Shown here: positions 18,326 to 26,021 of the stretch, piece by piece
Position numbering within the stretch: the first letter of the stretch is position 1
Layout: every line of letters starts with the position of its first letter
Assembly (NCBI RefSeq): GCF_006335145.1
Contig: NZ_VDMN01000001.1
Location: forward strand, 1,612,001 to 1,676,000
Source: Aliirhizobium smilacinae
GTDB lineage: Bacteria > Pseudomonadota > Alphaproteobacteria > Rhizobiales > Rhizobiaceae
Length of the DNA: 64,000 nt
Reading direction: 5' to 3'
Notes under the pieces: model-generated
Database searches by the model: none
Seen by the model: only the letters and a program-made list of their open reading frames with translations
Told to the model about the DNA's origin: nothing
Program-made: the position numbers and the translations under genes

Positions 18326-19771
18326 ATGGCGCGCGACTACCCTCTTACTGATGTGCAGGCTCAGCATATGAAGCCCGGGGACAAGCCCATTTCCGACGGT
18401 GCTGTCCTGGGCTTGTACCTTTTCGCCTCAACCAAGGAGGGAACGGGCAAATGGATATTCCGGTATAAATCGCCGCTCACGGGAAAACGCAGGGAAATGG
18501 GGTTTGGAACATTCCCCTTGGTACCAATCGAAACCGCTAGAAAAAAAGCATTGAAGGCGCGAGAGTGCCTCCTTCGAAAAATGGATCCGCTTGAGTTCAG
18601 AGAACAGAACGGACCGTACTCTGCACAGTTAAGGCGCATCCCCACATTTGAAGCTGCGGCCCGTCAACTCCATAGTCAACTTTCCTCCGGATTTAGGAGC
18701 CAAAAACACAGCGACCAGTGGCTCCAGACGATGGAGGAGTATGCCTTCCCGATTATTGGAAAACAGAGCTTTGACACGCTAACGCCGGAGAAATTTGCAT
18801 CTTGCTTGCGGCCTATCTGGCTTACTAGGCCGGAGACGGCACGTCGCGTTAAACAACGATGTGCGGCTGTAGTCCGCTGGGCGTTAGCCCACCAATACGT
18901 TTCAACGGATCCCATGAGTTACGTCAAGGCGCTGTTACCGAGACAACCGACAAGGCGTGAGCGCGTTCGCCATTTCCCCGCCCTTCCCTGGAGCATGATC
19001 CCGGAGTTTATCGCAACCACACTGCGCTCAGATGGTAACGACGTTCACCAAACCATGCTCGAGCTGGTTATCTTGACCGCATGCCGTTCCGGTGAAATTC
19101 GCAAGATGCGTTGGGACGAAATTGATCTTGAAGAGAAAACCTTCACTATCCCCGGATATAGAATGAAGGCGCGGGTCGCACATCGCGTTCCTTTGACGCC
19201 TCGGGTGTTGCGTCTTCTCGAAATCCAGCGTGGCAAATATGCACTCCACCAGGGTCTGGTGTTCAAATCTCGCGCCGGCACACCCGTAACCGACATGGCA
19301 CTTACAACGATTCTTCGCGAAAACTGTGTTTCAAGCGATACCAAAGGGAGAACCGCGACCACTCATGGATTTCGTTCGAGCTTTCGCGATTGGGCATCGG
19401 AGAATGGTCACTCCAACAATCTTGCGGATCGCACACTTGCCCACAGCTTAAGGAGTGTGGTCGAAGCTGCCTATCACCGGACAGATCTGCTCGAACAGCG
19501 AGCGAAATTGATGTTGCAATGGGAAAACTATTGCCTTCAAAAAACTCGATCATCTGACGAGCATCGCCGTGACGGAGAGCAAAAACGATTGGAGCAGCTG
19601 ATCAACAAAGCGACAGCTTTCCGCCAGGCCGAGGAAATCCGGGCGTATGTGAACGCCGTGGTAGCGCGTAGCAGCGGTGATCCATTCACCATCAATGACG
19701 ACTTAAGCCAATGGGCCGATTGGGCCTTAAGACAGGCTGATAGTATCGACCCCGTTGACGCAGCGACTTGA
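18326..19771 (+). CDS. P4-type tyrosine integrase (DUF4102 arm domain)
   Basis: The protein has 481 residues from the ATG at 18326 (a GTG at 18314 would add four). The N-terminal arm-binding domain reads ISDGAVLGLYLFASTKEGTG and MGFGTFPLVPIETARKKALK. The catalytic residues are present: TACRSGEIRKMRW (Arg I), THGFRSSFRDWA (His-x-x-Arg) and LAHSLRSVVEAAYHRTD (His, Tyr nucleophile). It therefore looks intact. Unusually, it points head-on at the 5' end of tRNA-Ser 165 bases downstream rather than lying at the tRNA 3' side. It may be the integrase of a separate element fused into the island. Confidence 0.9.
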   Translation: MARDYPLTDVQAQHMKPGDKPISDGAVLGLYLFASTKEGTGKWIFRYKSPLTGKRREMGFGTFPLVPIETARKKALKARECLLRKMDPLEFREQNGPYSAQLRRIPTFEAAARQLHSQLSSGFRSQKHSDQWLQTMEEYAFPIIGKQSFDTLTPEKFASCLRPIWLTRPETARRVKQRCAAVVRWALAHQYVSTDPMSYVKALLPRQPTRRERVRHFPALPWSMIPEFIATTLRSDGNDVHQTMLELVILTACRSGEIRKMRWDEIDLEEKTFTIPGYRMKARVAHRVPLTPRVLRLLEIQRGKYALHQGLVFKSRAGTPVTDMALTTILRENCVSSDTKGRTATTHGFRSSFRDWASENGHSNNLADRTLAHSLRSVVEAAYHRTDLLEQRAKLMLQWENYCLQKTRSSDEHRRDGEQKRLEQLINKATAFRQAEEIRAYVNAVVARSSGDPFTINDDLSQWADWALRQADSIDPVDAAT

Positions 19772-19867
19772 TCTGCTGAGGATCGATCCGTAGCAAACTC
19801 ACCCCAGCTCTTTTTTTGAGGAAACAGTCACCTAAGTGAGATATTTCTGTAAATATCGGTTGCTCCT

Positions 19868-19893
19868 GGGAAATTCATCGGTATATATCGCGG
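19868..19893 (+). repeat. Intergenic repeat motif, copy 1
   Basis: AATTCATCGGTATATATCGC upstream of tRNA-Ser recurs with one base change in the core in reverse orientation at 54143-54166, downstream of tRNA-Thr. Nature unknown. Confidence 0.5.
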
Positions 19894-19936
19894 CCGTTCC
19901 AACGTTTTGGGTCTGCAACGACACAGAACATCCTAA

Positions 19937-20026
19937 GGACAGGTGGCCGAGTGGTTTAAGGCGCACGCCTGGAACGCGTGTGTGCGTGAAAGCGTACCGT
20001 GGGTTCGAATCCCACCTTGTCCGCCA
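19937..20026 (+). tRNA. tRNA-Ser (GGA anticodon)
   Basis: This is a 90-base class II tRNA with a long variable arm and encoded CCA. The anticodon GGA is at 19971-19973; acceptor stem GGACAGG pairs with CTTGTCC (one G-U) and the T-arm reads GGGTTCGAATCCC. It lies inside the tRNA-Phe island, which is unusual for a core tRNA, and its last bases are the attachment site of the nested element that follows. Confidence 0.96.
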
Positions 20027-20058
20027 TTAGGCTTAAATTCTCTAATCATTTCATCTCC

Positions 20059-21168
20059 TTAGTCGTTGCTTTGACCAACTATTGTCTCGTGTTGGGTAAT
20101 TTTCGCTTGTCTGTCTGACCGTTCCGGCATGGTCGCCACGGCCGCATCTGCCATCTTCTCCTGATCGGCTGCGCGGGTATAGCGTTCGACCTCCTTAAGC
20201 GAGAGATGGCCTGTCACAGCCGCAATGTGGTTGGCGCTGTTCCCGGCTTCAGCCAGACGCCGGGCTGCAGCTTTTCGCAGGCCATGAGCCGAGCAGTGTT
20301 GCAAGTGGGCTTCATCACAGCATCCGCGGAACCAGTTGCCGAAGCCGGCGGCCGTGAAGGGTTTGCCGAAGGATGTTAGAAGGAAGGTGGCCTTGTCCTC
20401 CGATGCAACCTCGAGCGCCTCGACGAGCGAGCGATGCATTCTGATAGCAAGGGGAGTGCCCGTTTTCTCCTGCCGGACAGAGATCCTGTTCGCGCTGACA
20501 TCCTTCCATCCCAGCTTGACGGCATCGCCACGTCTTTGCCCCGTATAGAGCATGAGTGCCATGGCCAGGCGCGGCTTCGTTCCAATCGGATGCCGTGCCT
20601 CATAAGCTGCAATCTCAGCCTCGGTTCATGTGTGGAAGCCAGCCGTCTTTCTGCTGTATCCCTTAAGCTTCAGCGTCGGATCACGAGAGACCCACTCGAT
20701 GTCGATCGCATGCCGCATCAGAATGCGCAGCATTCGCAGATAATTGTTGGCCGCTGCCGGCGTCGCACTCATCTTGCCAATGATCGCCTTGACGTGCTGC
20801 CGACCTAGATCCTTGACCATGCGGTCGGCGTGATCCTGGCGAACCTTCTCGCAGATGCCGCGATAGCTTGTCTGCGTACTTGCAGCCGTACCCTTAAACT
20901 CCGGCGAGGCATAGTAAGAGACGATCAGAGCGGCGATGCTGCGAGGCTTCGTCCTTGATTTGCCGATCTCACTGCGGCCCGCATTCTCGCTGCGCAGCGC
21001 CGCCTGATATTCCTCGTCGAAAGCGTCCGACGGAAACGGTGACTTAAGATAGGCCGAGTGCCGCCCCCTGCGGAACCGTAGCCGTACGGTTCCATATCGA
21101 TCGCGTGCCACCGTCACGTATTTCGGCAACGCCGTTCGCGAGCGCCTAGCCATTGTCGAGAACATCAT
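20059..21168 (-). pseudogene. int: Tyrosine integrase of the nested element, one in-frame stop
   Basis: The reading frame runs continuously from the start region (MMFSTMARRSRTALP; likely start ATG 21153) to 20059, broken only by TGA at 20626-20628 in ...KTAGFHT-stop-TEAEIAAYE. Related phage-type integrases carry Trp at this place (FHTW), so a TGG to TGA change explains it. Downstream residues are intact: LMLYTGQRRGDAVKLGW (Arg), HGLRKAAARRLAEAG (His-x-x-Arg), TGHLSLKEVERYTRAAD (His, Tyr). About 369 codons in all. It reads toward tRNA-Ser as expected for its integrase. Readthrough or a sequencing error are alternatives. Confidence 0.88.
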
Positions 21169-21439
21169 CCCACGAATTGCGAAGCGGACGGGCTGCAGCC
21201 TCGCGGGTCAAAATGTGGATTGCATCGCGTGTGGCAATCACTTGCCCAACCTCGATGCCGGCCTGTATCGCGCCGCGAACCATACGGGTGATATCGGATT
21301 GGCGAATGCCTAGGGCACCGGAACTTCGTTGGGCTTTCTGTTTCGCCGATCCAGAGCCTGTCGGCACCAGGACCATCACCTGTCCTCGACGCGAAAGACT
21401 TGCTCTTTCGCTCTCTTTTGGTGTATTTAGGGTGCGCAT
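21146..21439 (-). CDS. Hypothetical protein upstream of nested integrase
   Basis: This protein has about 97 residues from MRTLNTPKESERASLSRRGQ (the frame is open to 21463). The C-terminal part reads GALGIRQSDITRMVRGAIQA and GIEVGQVIATRDAIHILTRE, which suggests a small DNA-binding or regulatory protein. Its stop overlaps the integrase start region by a few bases, the position normally taken by an excisionase or directionality factor. I do not recognise the family. Confidence 0.55.
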   Translation of the reverse strand: MRTLNTPKESERASLSRRGQVMVLVPTGSGSAKQKAQRSSGALGIRQSDITRMVRGAIQAGIEVGQVIATRDAIHILTREAAARPLRNSWDDVLDNG

Positions 21440-21480
21440 ATCAAATCTTTCACGGATGCGCAAAAGGGCGAAACAGGTTC

Positions 21481-21654
21481 CTAGGCCGAGGGTTCGCCCT
21501 TTTTGTTTGCGCTGGTTTCAAGGCTGGTCAGAACGAGCCTACGGATCGCCTCCGACCGGGTTCTAATGCGATTCTCATAGCTGTAATCATCGATGCGCTC
21601 GACAAGCTGCTTATCGAACATGATCGGGATGCGCTCTGTCTTGGTCGCTACCAT
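21481..21654 (-). CDS. 57-residue ribbon-helix-helix protein
   Basis: It begins MVATKTERIPIMFDKQLVER and continues IDDYSYENRIRTRSEAIRRL, a textbook MetJ/Arc-type fold: beta strand ERIPIMF, helix A, then RTRSEAIRRL in helix B. It is a likely repressor or copy-control protein. The ATG is at 21654. The divergent gene at 21765 encodes a clear relative, so the 110-base gap between them probably contains operators for both. Confidence 0.75.
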   Translation of the reverse strand: MVATKTERIPIMFDKQLVERIDDYSYENRIRTRSEAIRRLVLTSLETSANKKGEPSA

Positions 21655-21764
21655 TCGCTGGCCTCACTTAAGGCACAAGCAGCGCTTTATGTGCCTATTT
21701 TAATTATTTGATCTTTTGCTGCCGCTGGTCAATACCTATTTCGCTATCGTGCCTTTTCGGGAGA

Positions 21765-21971
21765 ATGCAAATAGTGAAGTCACGCGAGAACCGCGTCCCG
21801 ATAATGCTGTCGAGTGAAGAGCTTGAAGCCATAGACGACTGGCGCTTTGCCAATCGTGTTGCGACGCGGTCGGAAGCAATCCGCAGATTGTGCCGGATAG
21901 GCCTCCACCAAGAGACTGACCCCTCCGATGAGGCGACACGCCGCGCAGCAAACGCTGATGTGGTTGATTGA
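21765..21971 (+). CDS. Ribbon-helix-helix protein, relative of the divergent gene
   Basis: The 68-residue protein begins MQIVKSRENRVPIMLSSEEL and continues EAIDDWRFANRVATRSEAIR, matching the neighbouring 57-residue protein in the strand (RVPIM versus RIPIM), IDD, NR and TRSEAIRRL positions. The C-terminal tail is acidic and unrelated. I use ATG 21765; the frame is open upstream without a start signal. It converges on the HTH gene 10 bases away. It is probably a DNA-binding regulator of the element. Confidence 0.75.
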   Translation: MQIVKSRENRVPIMLSSEELEAIDDWRFANRVATRSEAIRRLCRIGLHQETDPSDEATRRAANADVVD

Positions 21972-21981
21972 CACGCTCGCA

Positions 21982-22812
21982 TCAGTTTCGGTCTCCAACC
22001 GTTCTGGTGCCGTGCAGTATCCGCGGACCCAGCTGATCGATCACCAATTGCAGCCCACCGCCATGCCTTCGCATTTCCGCTAACGCCGCGGCTTCAACCA
22101 TGACATCGTCCATGTACTCGATCGCGTACGCATGGGCTTGCCAACCAAGCCGTCGAAGATCAGCGTCGAGCCGCCTTTCCGCCTGCGCGCGGGCAGCCGT
22201 CCCGTGACACGTCCCATCACGAGCCTTCCATCGCCCAGACACTTCCTTTGCATGCTCCCAGGACCGCCTGCCGCCTTCCTCGAGCTGCAAATCTCGGCAG
22301 CGATCCGACAAAACATGACGACCATCACAAGTAACGTCTCCCCAAGTAGAGGATGGTGCAGTAGGTTTATGCGATAGGTTACTTCTAAGGGTTTGTAGGG
22401 CAATTTTGCCCGGTTGAGCCGGGCGCAGTCGCCCTGTTGAAGCGGGCGGATTCGCCCTATGATCGTCGGTGTTGATCGGCTCCCTGCGCGCCCGCATTCG
22501 GCAATCCCAGTCTTCGACAATCGCGGTGAGCTTCTTCCAGTTCGGCGTGTAAGCTGCCCGATGCGACTTGCCCCCGTGGGAGACCTTGGAGAACAATCCG
22601 TACACACTGCATAGGTCGCTGGTTGCTCGGCGTACGGTTCTCGCATCCAGGCCGAGCAGCTCGGCAAGGCGCTCGTTACCCGGATCGCACTGTCCGGTCC
22701 GCTTGTTGAAATGATCGATGATGGCGCCCGCAACCCGCCGATCGGCGACGGACAACTCTCCGACCAAGGTGAGTGCCTTGTGTGCGAAGAGGACGGCGTT
22801 TTTCTCAAGCAT
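21982..22812 (-). CDS. Helix-turn-helix protein at the right end of the nested element
   Basis: The 276-residue protein has an N-terminal winged-helix region of the HTH_36 kind: LSVADRRVAGAIIDHFNKRT then LAELLGLDARTVRRATSDLC. This is a layout seen in plasmid and phage replication initiators and regulators. The middle (about residues 105-190) is low-complexity and basic; the C-terminus is helical (YAIEYMDDVMVEAAALAEMR). It may start replication of the excised element, by analogy only. The gene at 52292-52942, next to the right end of the large island, has the same domain type. Confidence 0.65.
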   Translation of the reverse strand: MLEKNAVLFAHKALTLVGELSVADRRVAGAIIDHFNKRTGQCDPGNERLAELLGLDARTVRRATSDLCSVYGLFSKVSHGGKSHRAAYTPNWKKLTAIVEDWDCRMRARREPINTDDHRANPPASTGRLRPAQPGKIALQTLRSNLSHKPTAPSSTWGDVTCDGRHVLSDRCRDLQLEEGGRRSWEHAKEVSGRWKARDGTCHGTAARAQAERRLDADLRRLGWQAHAYAIEYMDDVMVEAAALAEMRRHGGGLQLVIDQLGPRILHGTRTVGDRN

Positions 22813-22958
22813 GGCCCACCTCGCTCGATGTTGTCACAACGCACGACTTGAAACTCGTCATCGTGTTGGGAACGACGCGAAAAAGCCGAACCATCTCAAT
22901 GACCCTCACCAAGGCAGCGGGCGCAGTAAGGCATTGGTTTAAAAGCAGAACTTTGTAT

Positions 22959-22976
22959 CCACCTTGTCCGCCATTA
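22959..22976 (+). repeat. Right attachment site of the nested tRNA-Ser element
   Basis: CCACCTTGTCCGCCATTA, identical to the end of tRNA-Ser at 20012-20029. Confidence 0.8.
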
Positions 22977-23274
22977 CCCGAATAAAGCCTATCAATCCGA
23001 AAAATTAAACCAGCCGACACGTCGGATCTTAGACGATCGTATGTCTAGCGCCGTCTTTTGCCAGAGATCCCGTTCCACGCTGGCTGGTTTGCTCCCCCTT
23101 GCCGACACCAAGCCCTGCGAATGCTCGGCAATCACTGCGGATAACGCCATCGCTCAGACCAAACGGCGTAAAGCAGTTTAGCATCGCGGCGATGCCATCT
23201 TTCCGCTTTGTTCGTGGACGACGATTCGTGACCGCCGCACACTAAGGTAGGCATCGCTAAGTTGGGAGAACTCT
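22977..23274. other. Intergenic region before the RTX gene
   Basis: No gene is supported in these 298 bases. TAAGTTGGGAGAA just before the ATG at 23275 supplies a good ribosome binding site. Confidence 0.5.
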
Positions 23275-24366
23275 ATGCCGACATACTACGGAAACAATTC
23301 TAATAATGTCGTTCATCAGGACGACTACGATTCGGATCTGACCGTATATACCTATGGCGGCAATGACTCCATTTATCTCAATCTTGTGGGTGCATATGGC
23401 GGATACAACACCGTGTATGCGGGACCAGGCAGCGATCTGATTAGAAACAGCTTTGAAGGCGGTAACCGGGTAAATCTCGAGTCTGGTAACGACACCTACG
23501 TGGCCACTGGTTTTTCGAAAGCCGCCAGCCTCTACGACATCGTGTATGCAGGTTCCGGTAACGATGAGTTCGACGTGTCGACCTACCACAGCGACTACTA
23601 CGGTGAAGACGGAAACGACACCTTTTTCTCCGTGGGATTTAACAACTATTTTCATGGGGGTGCCGGCAACGACACTATCAGCTACCAGAGCCAAGACGAT
23701 GATGCCGATCTAAGCGGCGCCGGCGTTGTGATCGATCTGCAAGCTGGATATGCGGATACTCGCGGGACGAGTTACACGGAGAAACTCGTAAGTATCGAGA
23801 ACGCCGAAGGGACTGGGGTTTCCGACAAAATTTACGGGTCATCTGGGGCGAACAAGCTTTGGGGTGGAGCAGGAAACGATTCCATTTATGGCCGGAACGG
23901 CAGCGACACAATCTATGGCGATTCTGGAAACGACTACTTGTCAGGCGGCAACGGCAACGACCGTCTCTATGGCGGATCAGGCAACGATGATCTGTCTGGA
24001 GGCGCGGGCAATGATAAGCTCTATGGCGGTTCTGGTAACGACTATCTGACGGGTGGATCAGGAGCAGACACTTTTGTGTTTGCGTCACTTTCAGACTCCC
24101 GCGCCAATTCCACAAGGGACGTCATCACCGATTTTAGCCGTGGTGACGATGATTACATTGACCTTCGATCGATCGACGCAGATAGCACTCGCGGCGGTAA
24201 TCAGGCATTCGATTTCATCGGTGCCAGCGCGTTCTCAGGTGAGGCCGGTGAACTCAGGTTCAAGAGTGGAATTGTCTCGGGCGATATCGATGGGGATGGC
24301 GTCGCTGATTTTCAAGTAAAGGTCGACGACCTTACCAAGATGGATTCGGGTGATTTTCTTCTGTGA
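23275..24366 (+). CDS. RTX-type calcium-binding protein, type I secretion substrate
   Basis: The 363-residue protein has a central block of GGxGxDxxx nonapeptide repeats (about residues 197-262, such as YGGSGNDYLSGGNGNDRLYG), with looser repeats throughout the N-terminal half. A serralysin-type C-terminal module follows (ADTFVFASLSDSRANSTRD, ITDFSRGDDDYIDLRSID) and the end is SGDFLL, a hydrophobic secretion tail. There is no signal peptide and no HExxH protease motif, so it may be a structural, adhesion or matrix protein. The type I exporter genes lie 350 bases downstream on the opposite strand. Confidence 0.9.
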   Translation: MPTYYGNNSNNVVHQDDYDSDLTVYTYGGNDSIYLNLVGAYGGYNTVYAGPGSDLIRNSFEGGNRVNLESGNDTYVATGFSKAASLYDIVYAGSGNDEFDVSTYHSDYYGEDGNDTFFSVGFNNYFHGGAGNDTISYQSQDDDADLSGAGVVIDLQAGYADTRGTSYTEKLVSIENAEGTGVSDKIYGSSGANKLWGGAGNDSIYGRNGSDTIYGDSGNDYLSGGNGNDRLYGGSGNDDLSGGAGNDKLYGGSGNDYLTGGSGADTFVFASLSDSRANSTRDVITDFSRGDDDYIDLRSIDADSTRGGNQAFDFIGASAFSGEAGELRFKSGIVSGDIDGDGVADFQVKVDDLTKMDSGDFLL

Positions 24367-24373
24367 TTGAAAC

Positions 24374-24399
24374 ACCCAGCCACTGATTGGTGGCTGGGT
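24374..24399 (+). terminator. Hairpin after the RTX gene
   Basis: ACCCAGCCAC and GTGGCTGGGT form a perfect 10-bp stem with a six-base loop, seven bases after the stop. It has no long T-run, so it may be a weak terminator. Confidence 0.6.
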
Positions 24400-24715
24400 T
24401 CCCGCTCGTCCTTGGCACAGTCCGCATCGACGGCTCTCAGCCCATCCGGATCGAACGCTGCGGTGAAACCGTGCCCCCAAACCTTGAGAGAGGGAAAAAT
24501 GTTCCGCAGGGCTAACCGGCCGGCTCGTTTCCGCCATCCGCCCTACACTTCAGGTCTAACCGTTCCGGTAGATCATCTAGCCCGAGAATTCGGAGTGGGC
24601 CAACACGGCGCATATCGAATAGCGATCTCATCGCAAAACTTATGCTCATGGCGCTTGGGCGCCATCTCCCCGAGCCGGCTGAGTGGCTGTCTAAACCCCT
24701 TTTCGCTCGCAGCTC
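24400..24715. other. Gap between the RTX gene and the exporter operon
   Basis: No credible gene is seen. The one long open frame here has no start signal, no motif and runs into the exporter gene on the other strand. Confidence 0.45.
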
Positions 24716-26017
24716 TTATTCTTCGCGGAACGTATGTGCCAACTGGTCGGTGAACGGCTTGGCAAGGTAGGAAATCACAGATCTGTCCGACACCCGGATA
24801 AACACTTCCGCTGGCATGCCAGGATAAAGTGCCAGCTTTTCGAGCTTTGCGAGGCTTGCCGGATCAGGTCTGACACGGACGGGATAGTAGCTTACGCCAG
24901 TCCTCTGATCCGAGATGATGTCTGGCGACATCGATACGACCTCCCCAATGACTTCAGGTGTCGTTCTCTGATCGAAAGCGCTGAAGCGGATGTCGACCGT
25001 TTGGCCTGGATGAACCTGATCGATATTGCGCGAGGCGATTTTCGCCTCAACCGTCAACTCCCGTTGATCCGGTGCCAAAAGCATCAGCGGCTCACCTGGA
25101 TTGGCGACCCCGCCAACGGTGTGGACCATCAGCTGATAGACCCGGCCGCTCATCGGAGCTTTCAGCTCAAGTCGCTGGAGCTGATCCAGATTAGCCACTT
25201 TGCGTTCTTCCATCTCGGAAATCTTCGCCTCGACCTCGGTCAGCTCTTTCGCATTCTCCGTGCGACGATCTTCGTCGAGCTGTAATATTTGAAGGTTGAT
25301 CTCGTTGATCCGGCCTTCCGCCTGCGCCCGCGAGGCAATACGCTCGCCCTTATTGCCATCTAGTTCGACACGCTGCCGTTTCAACGAATTGACTCGTTGC
25401 AACGTCACTAGCTGCTGCTGGTAAAGTGAATTGATGGCGCGGTATTCCTCATCGATCAGGGTGATAGCATCGTCGATCGCACGGATCTGCAGATCGTTTC
25501 CCTTGATCTGCTCCTTGAGCTGAGCCTTTCGTTCCTCCAGCTGTTTTTTCATGCCGGATAGCGCGGATTTTCGCGTTGTAAACAGTCGTATCTCACCGTC
25601 GACCAGCTTTCGGTTGGCATCGACGTCAATTCCACTGCCGGAAAGGTCGGCGACTGTCAGCGTGTCAGCACCAAGTGTTTCGGCCTGCAGGCGGGCCCGT
25701 TTGGCATAGAGTTGAGCCAGCGTGCTAGTCACGATACCAAGGCTTGCCCGGAAGGTAGTGGCATCTAGCCGCAACAGGACGTCGCCGTCCTTCACTTGGG
25801 CACCTTCCTTGACGAGCAGCTCCGAGATAATGCCACCACTCAGATGCTGTATCTTCTTTACATTGTCGTCGATGATCACGGTTCCATCGCCGACAACGGC
25901 ACTGGAAAGCGTTGCCGTCGCCGCCCACCCACCGACACCTGCAACAAGCGATAGGCCCAGTACGGTGACAAAGACGATATGCCGACCAAGGGATTTTTGC
26001 GAGCTTTGTTCGGCCAT
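24716..26017 (-). CDS. Type I secretion membrane fusion protein (HlyD/PrtE family)
   Basis: The 433-residue periplasmic adaptor links the ABC exporter to an outer-membrane TolC-type channel. It has one N-terminal membrane segment (HIVFVTVLGLSLVAGVGGWA), a biotinyl-lipoyl-like first half (KIQHLSGGIISELLVKEGAQ), a long coiled coil (about residues 105-265, rich in Leu, Glu and Gln), and the HlyD signature in LKAPMSGRVYQLMVHTVGGV with PGEPLM. The start is four bases after the ABC exporter stop, so they share an operon. No TolC gene is seen nearby; it must come from elsewhere. Confidence 0.94.
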   Translation of the reverse strand: MAEQSSQKSLGRHIVFVTVLGLSLVAGVGGWAATATLSSAVVGDGTVIIDDNVKKIQHLSGGIISELLVKEGAQVKDGDVLLRLDATTFRASLGIVTSTLAQLYAKRARLQAETLGADTLTVADLSGSGIDVDANRKLVDGEIRLFTTRKSALSGMKKQLEERKAQLKEQIKGNDLQIRAIDDAITLIDEEYRAINSLYQQQLVTLQRVNSLKRQRVELDGNKGERIASRAQAEGRINEINLQILQLDEDRRTENAKELTEVEAKISEMEERKVANLDQLQRLELKAPMSGRVYQLMVHTVGGVANPGEPLMLLAPDQRELTVEAKIASRNIDQVHPGQTVDIRFSAFDQRTTPEVIGEVVSMSPDIISDQRTGVSYYPVRVRPDPASLAKLEKLALYPGMPAEVFIRVSDRSVISYLAKPFTDQLAHTFREE

Positions 26018-26021
26018 CTCT

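Larger units (their letters stand above)
20012..22976. mobile_element. Nested 2.95-kb integrative element in tRNA-Ser
   Basis: The last 15 bases of tRNA-Ser plus ATTA-side flank (20012-20029) recur exactly at 22959-22976 (CCACCTTGTCCGCCATTA). Between the repeats lie only a tyrosine integrase next to the tRNA end (interrupted by one stop), a 97-105-residue protein, two small divergent ribbon-helix-helix proteins and one helix-turn-helix protein. No capsid, transfer or cargo gene is seen. It could be a satellite-type or minimal integrative element. Confidence 0.75.

Noticed and set aside
23865..24070. Tandem DNA repeat array
   Set aside because: The periodicity is 27 bases and simply reflects the RTX nonapeptide coding repeats.
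24367..24753. Plus-strand frame after the RTX gene
   Set aside because: Begins at the RTX hairpin, has no motif and overlaps the adaptor gene on the other strand.
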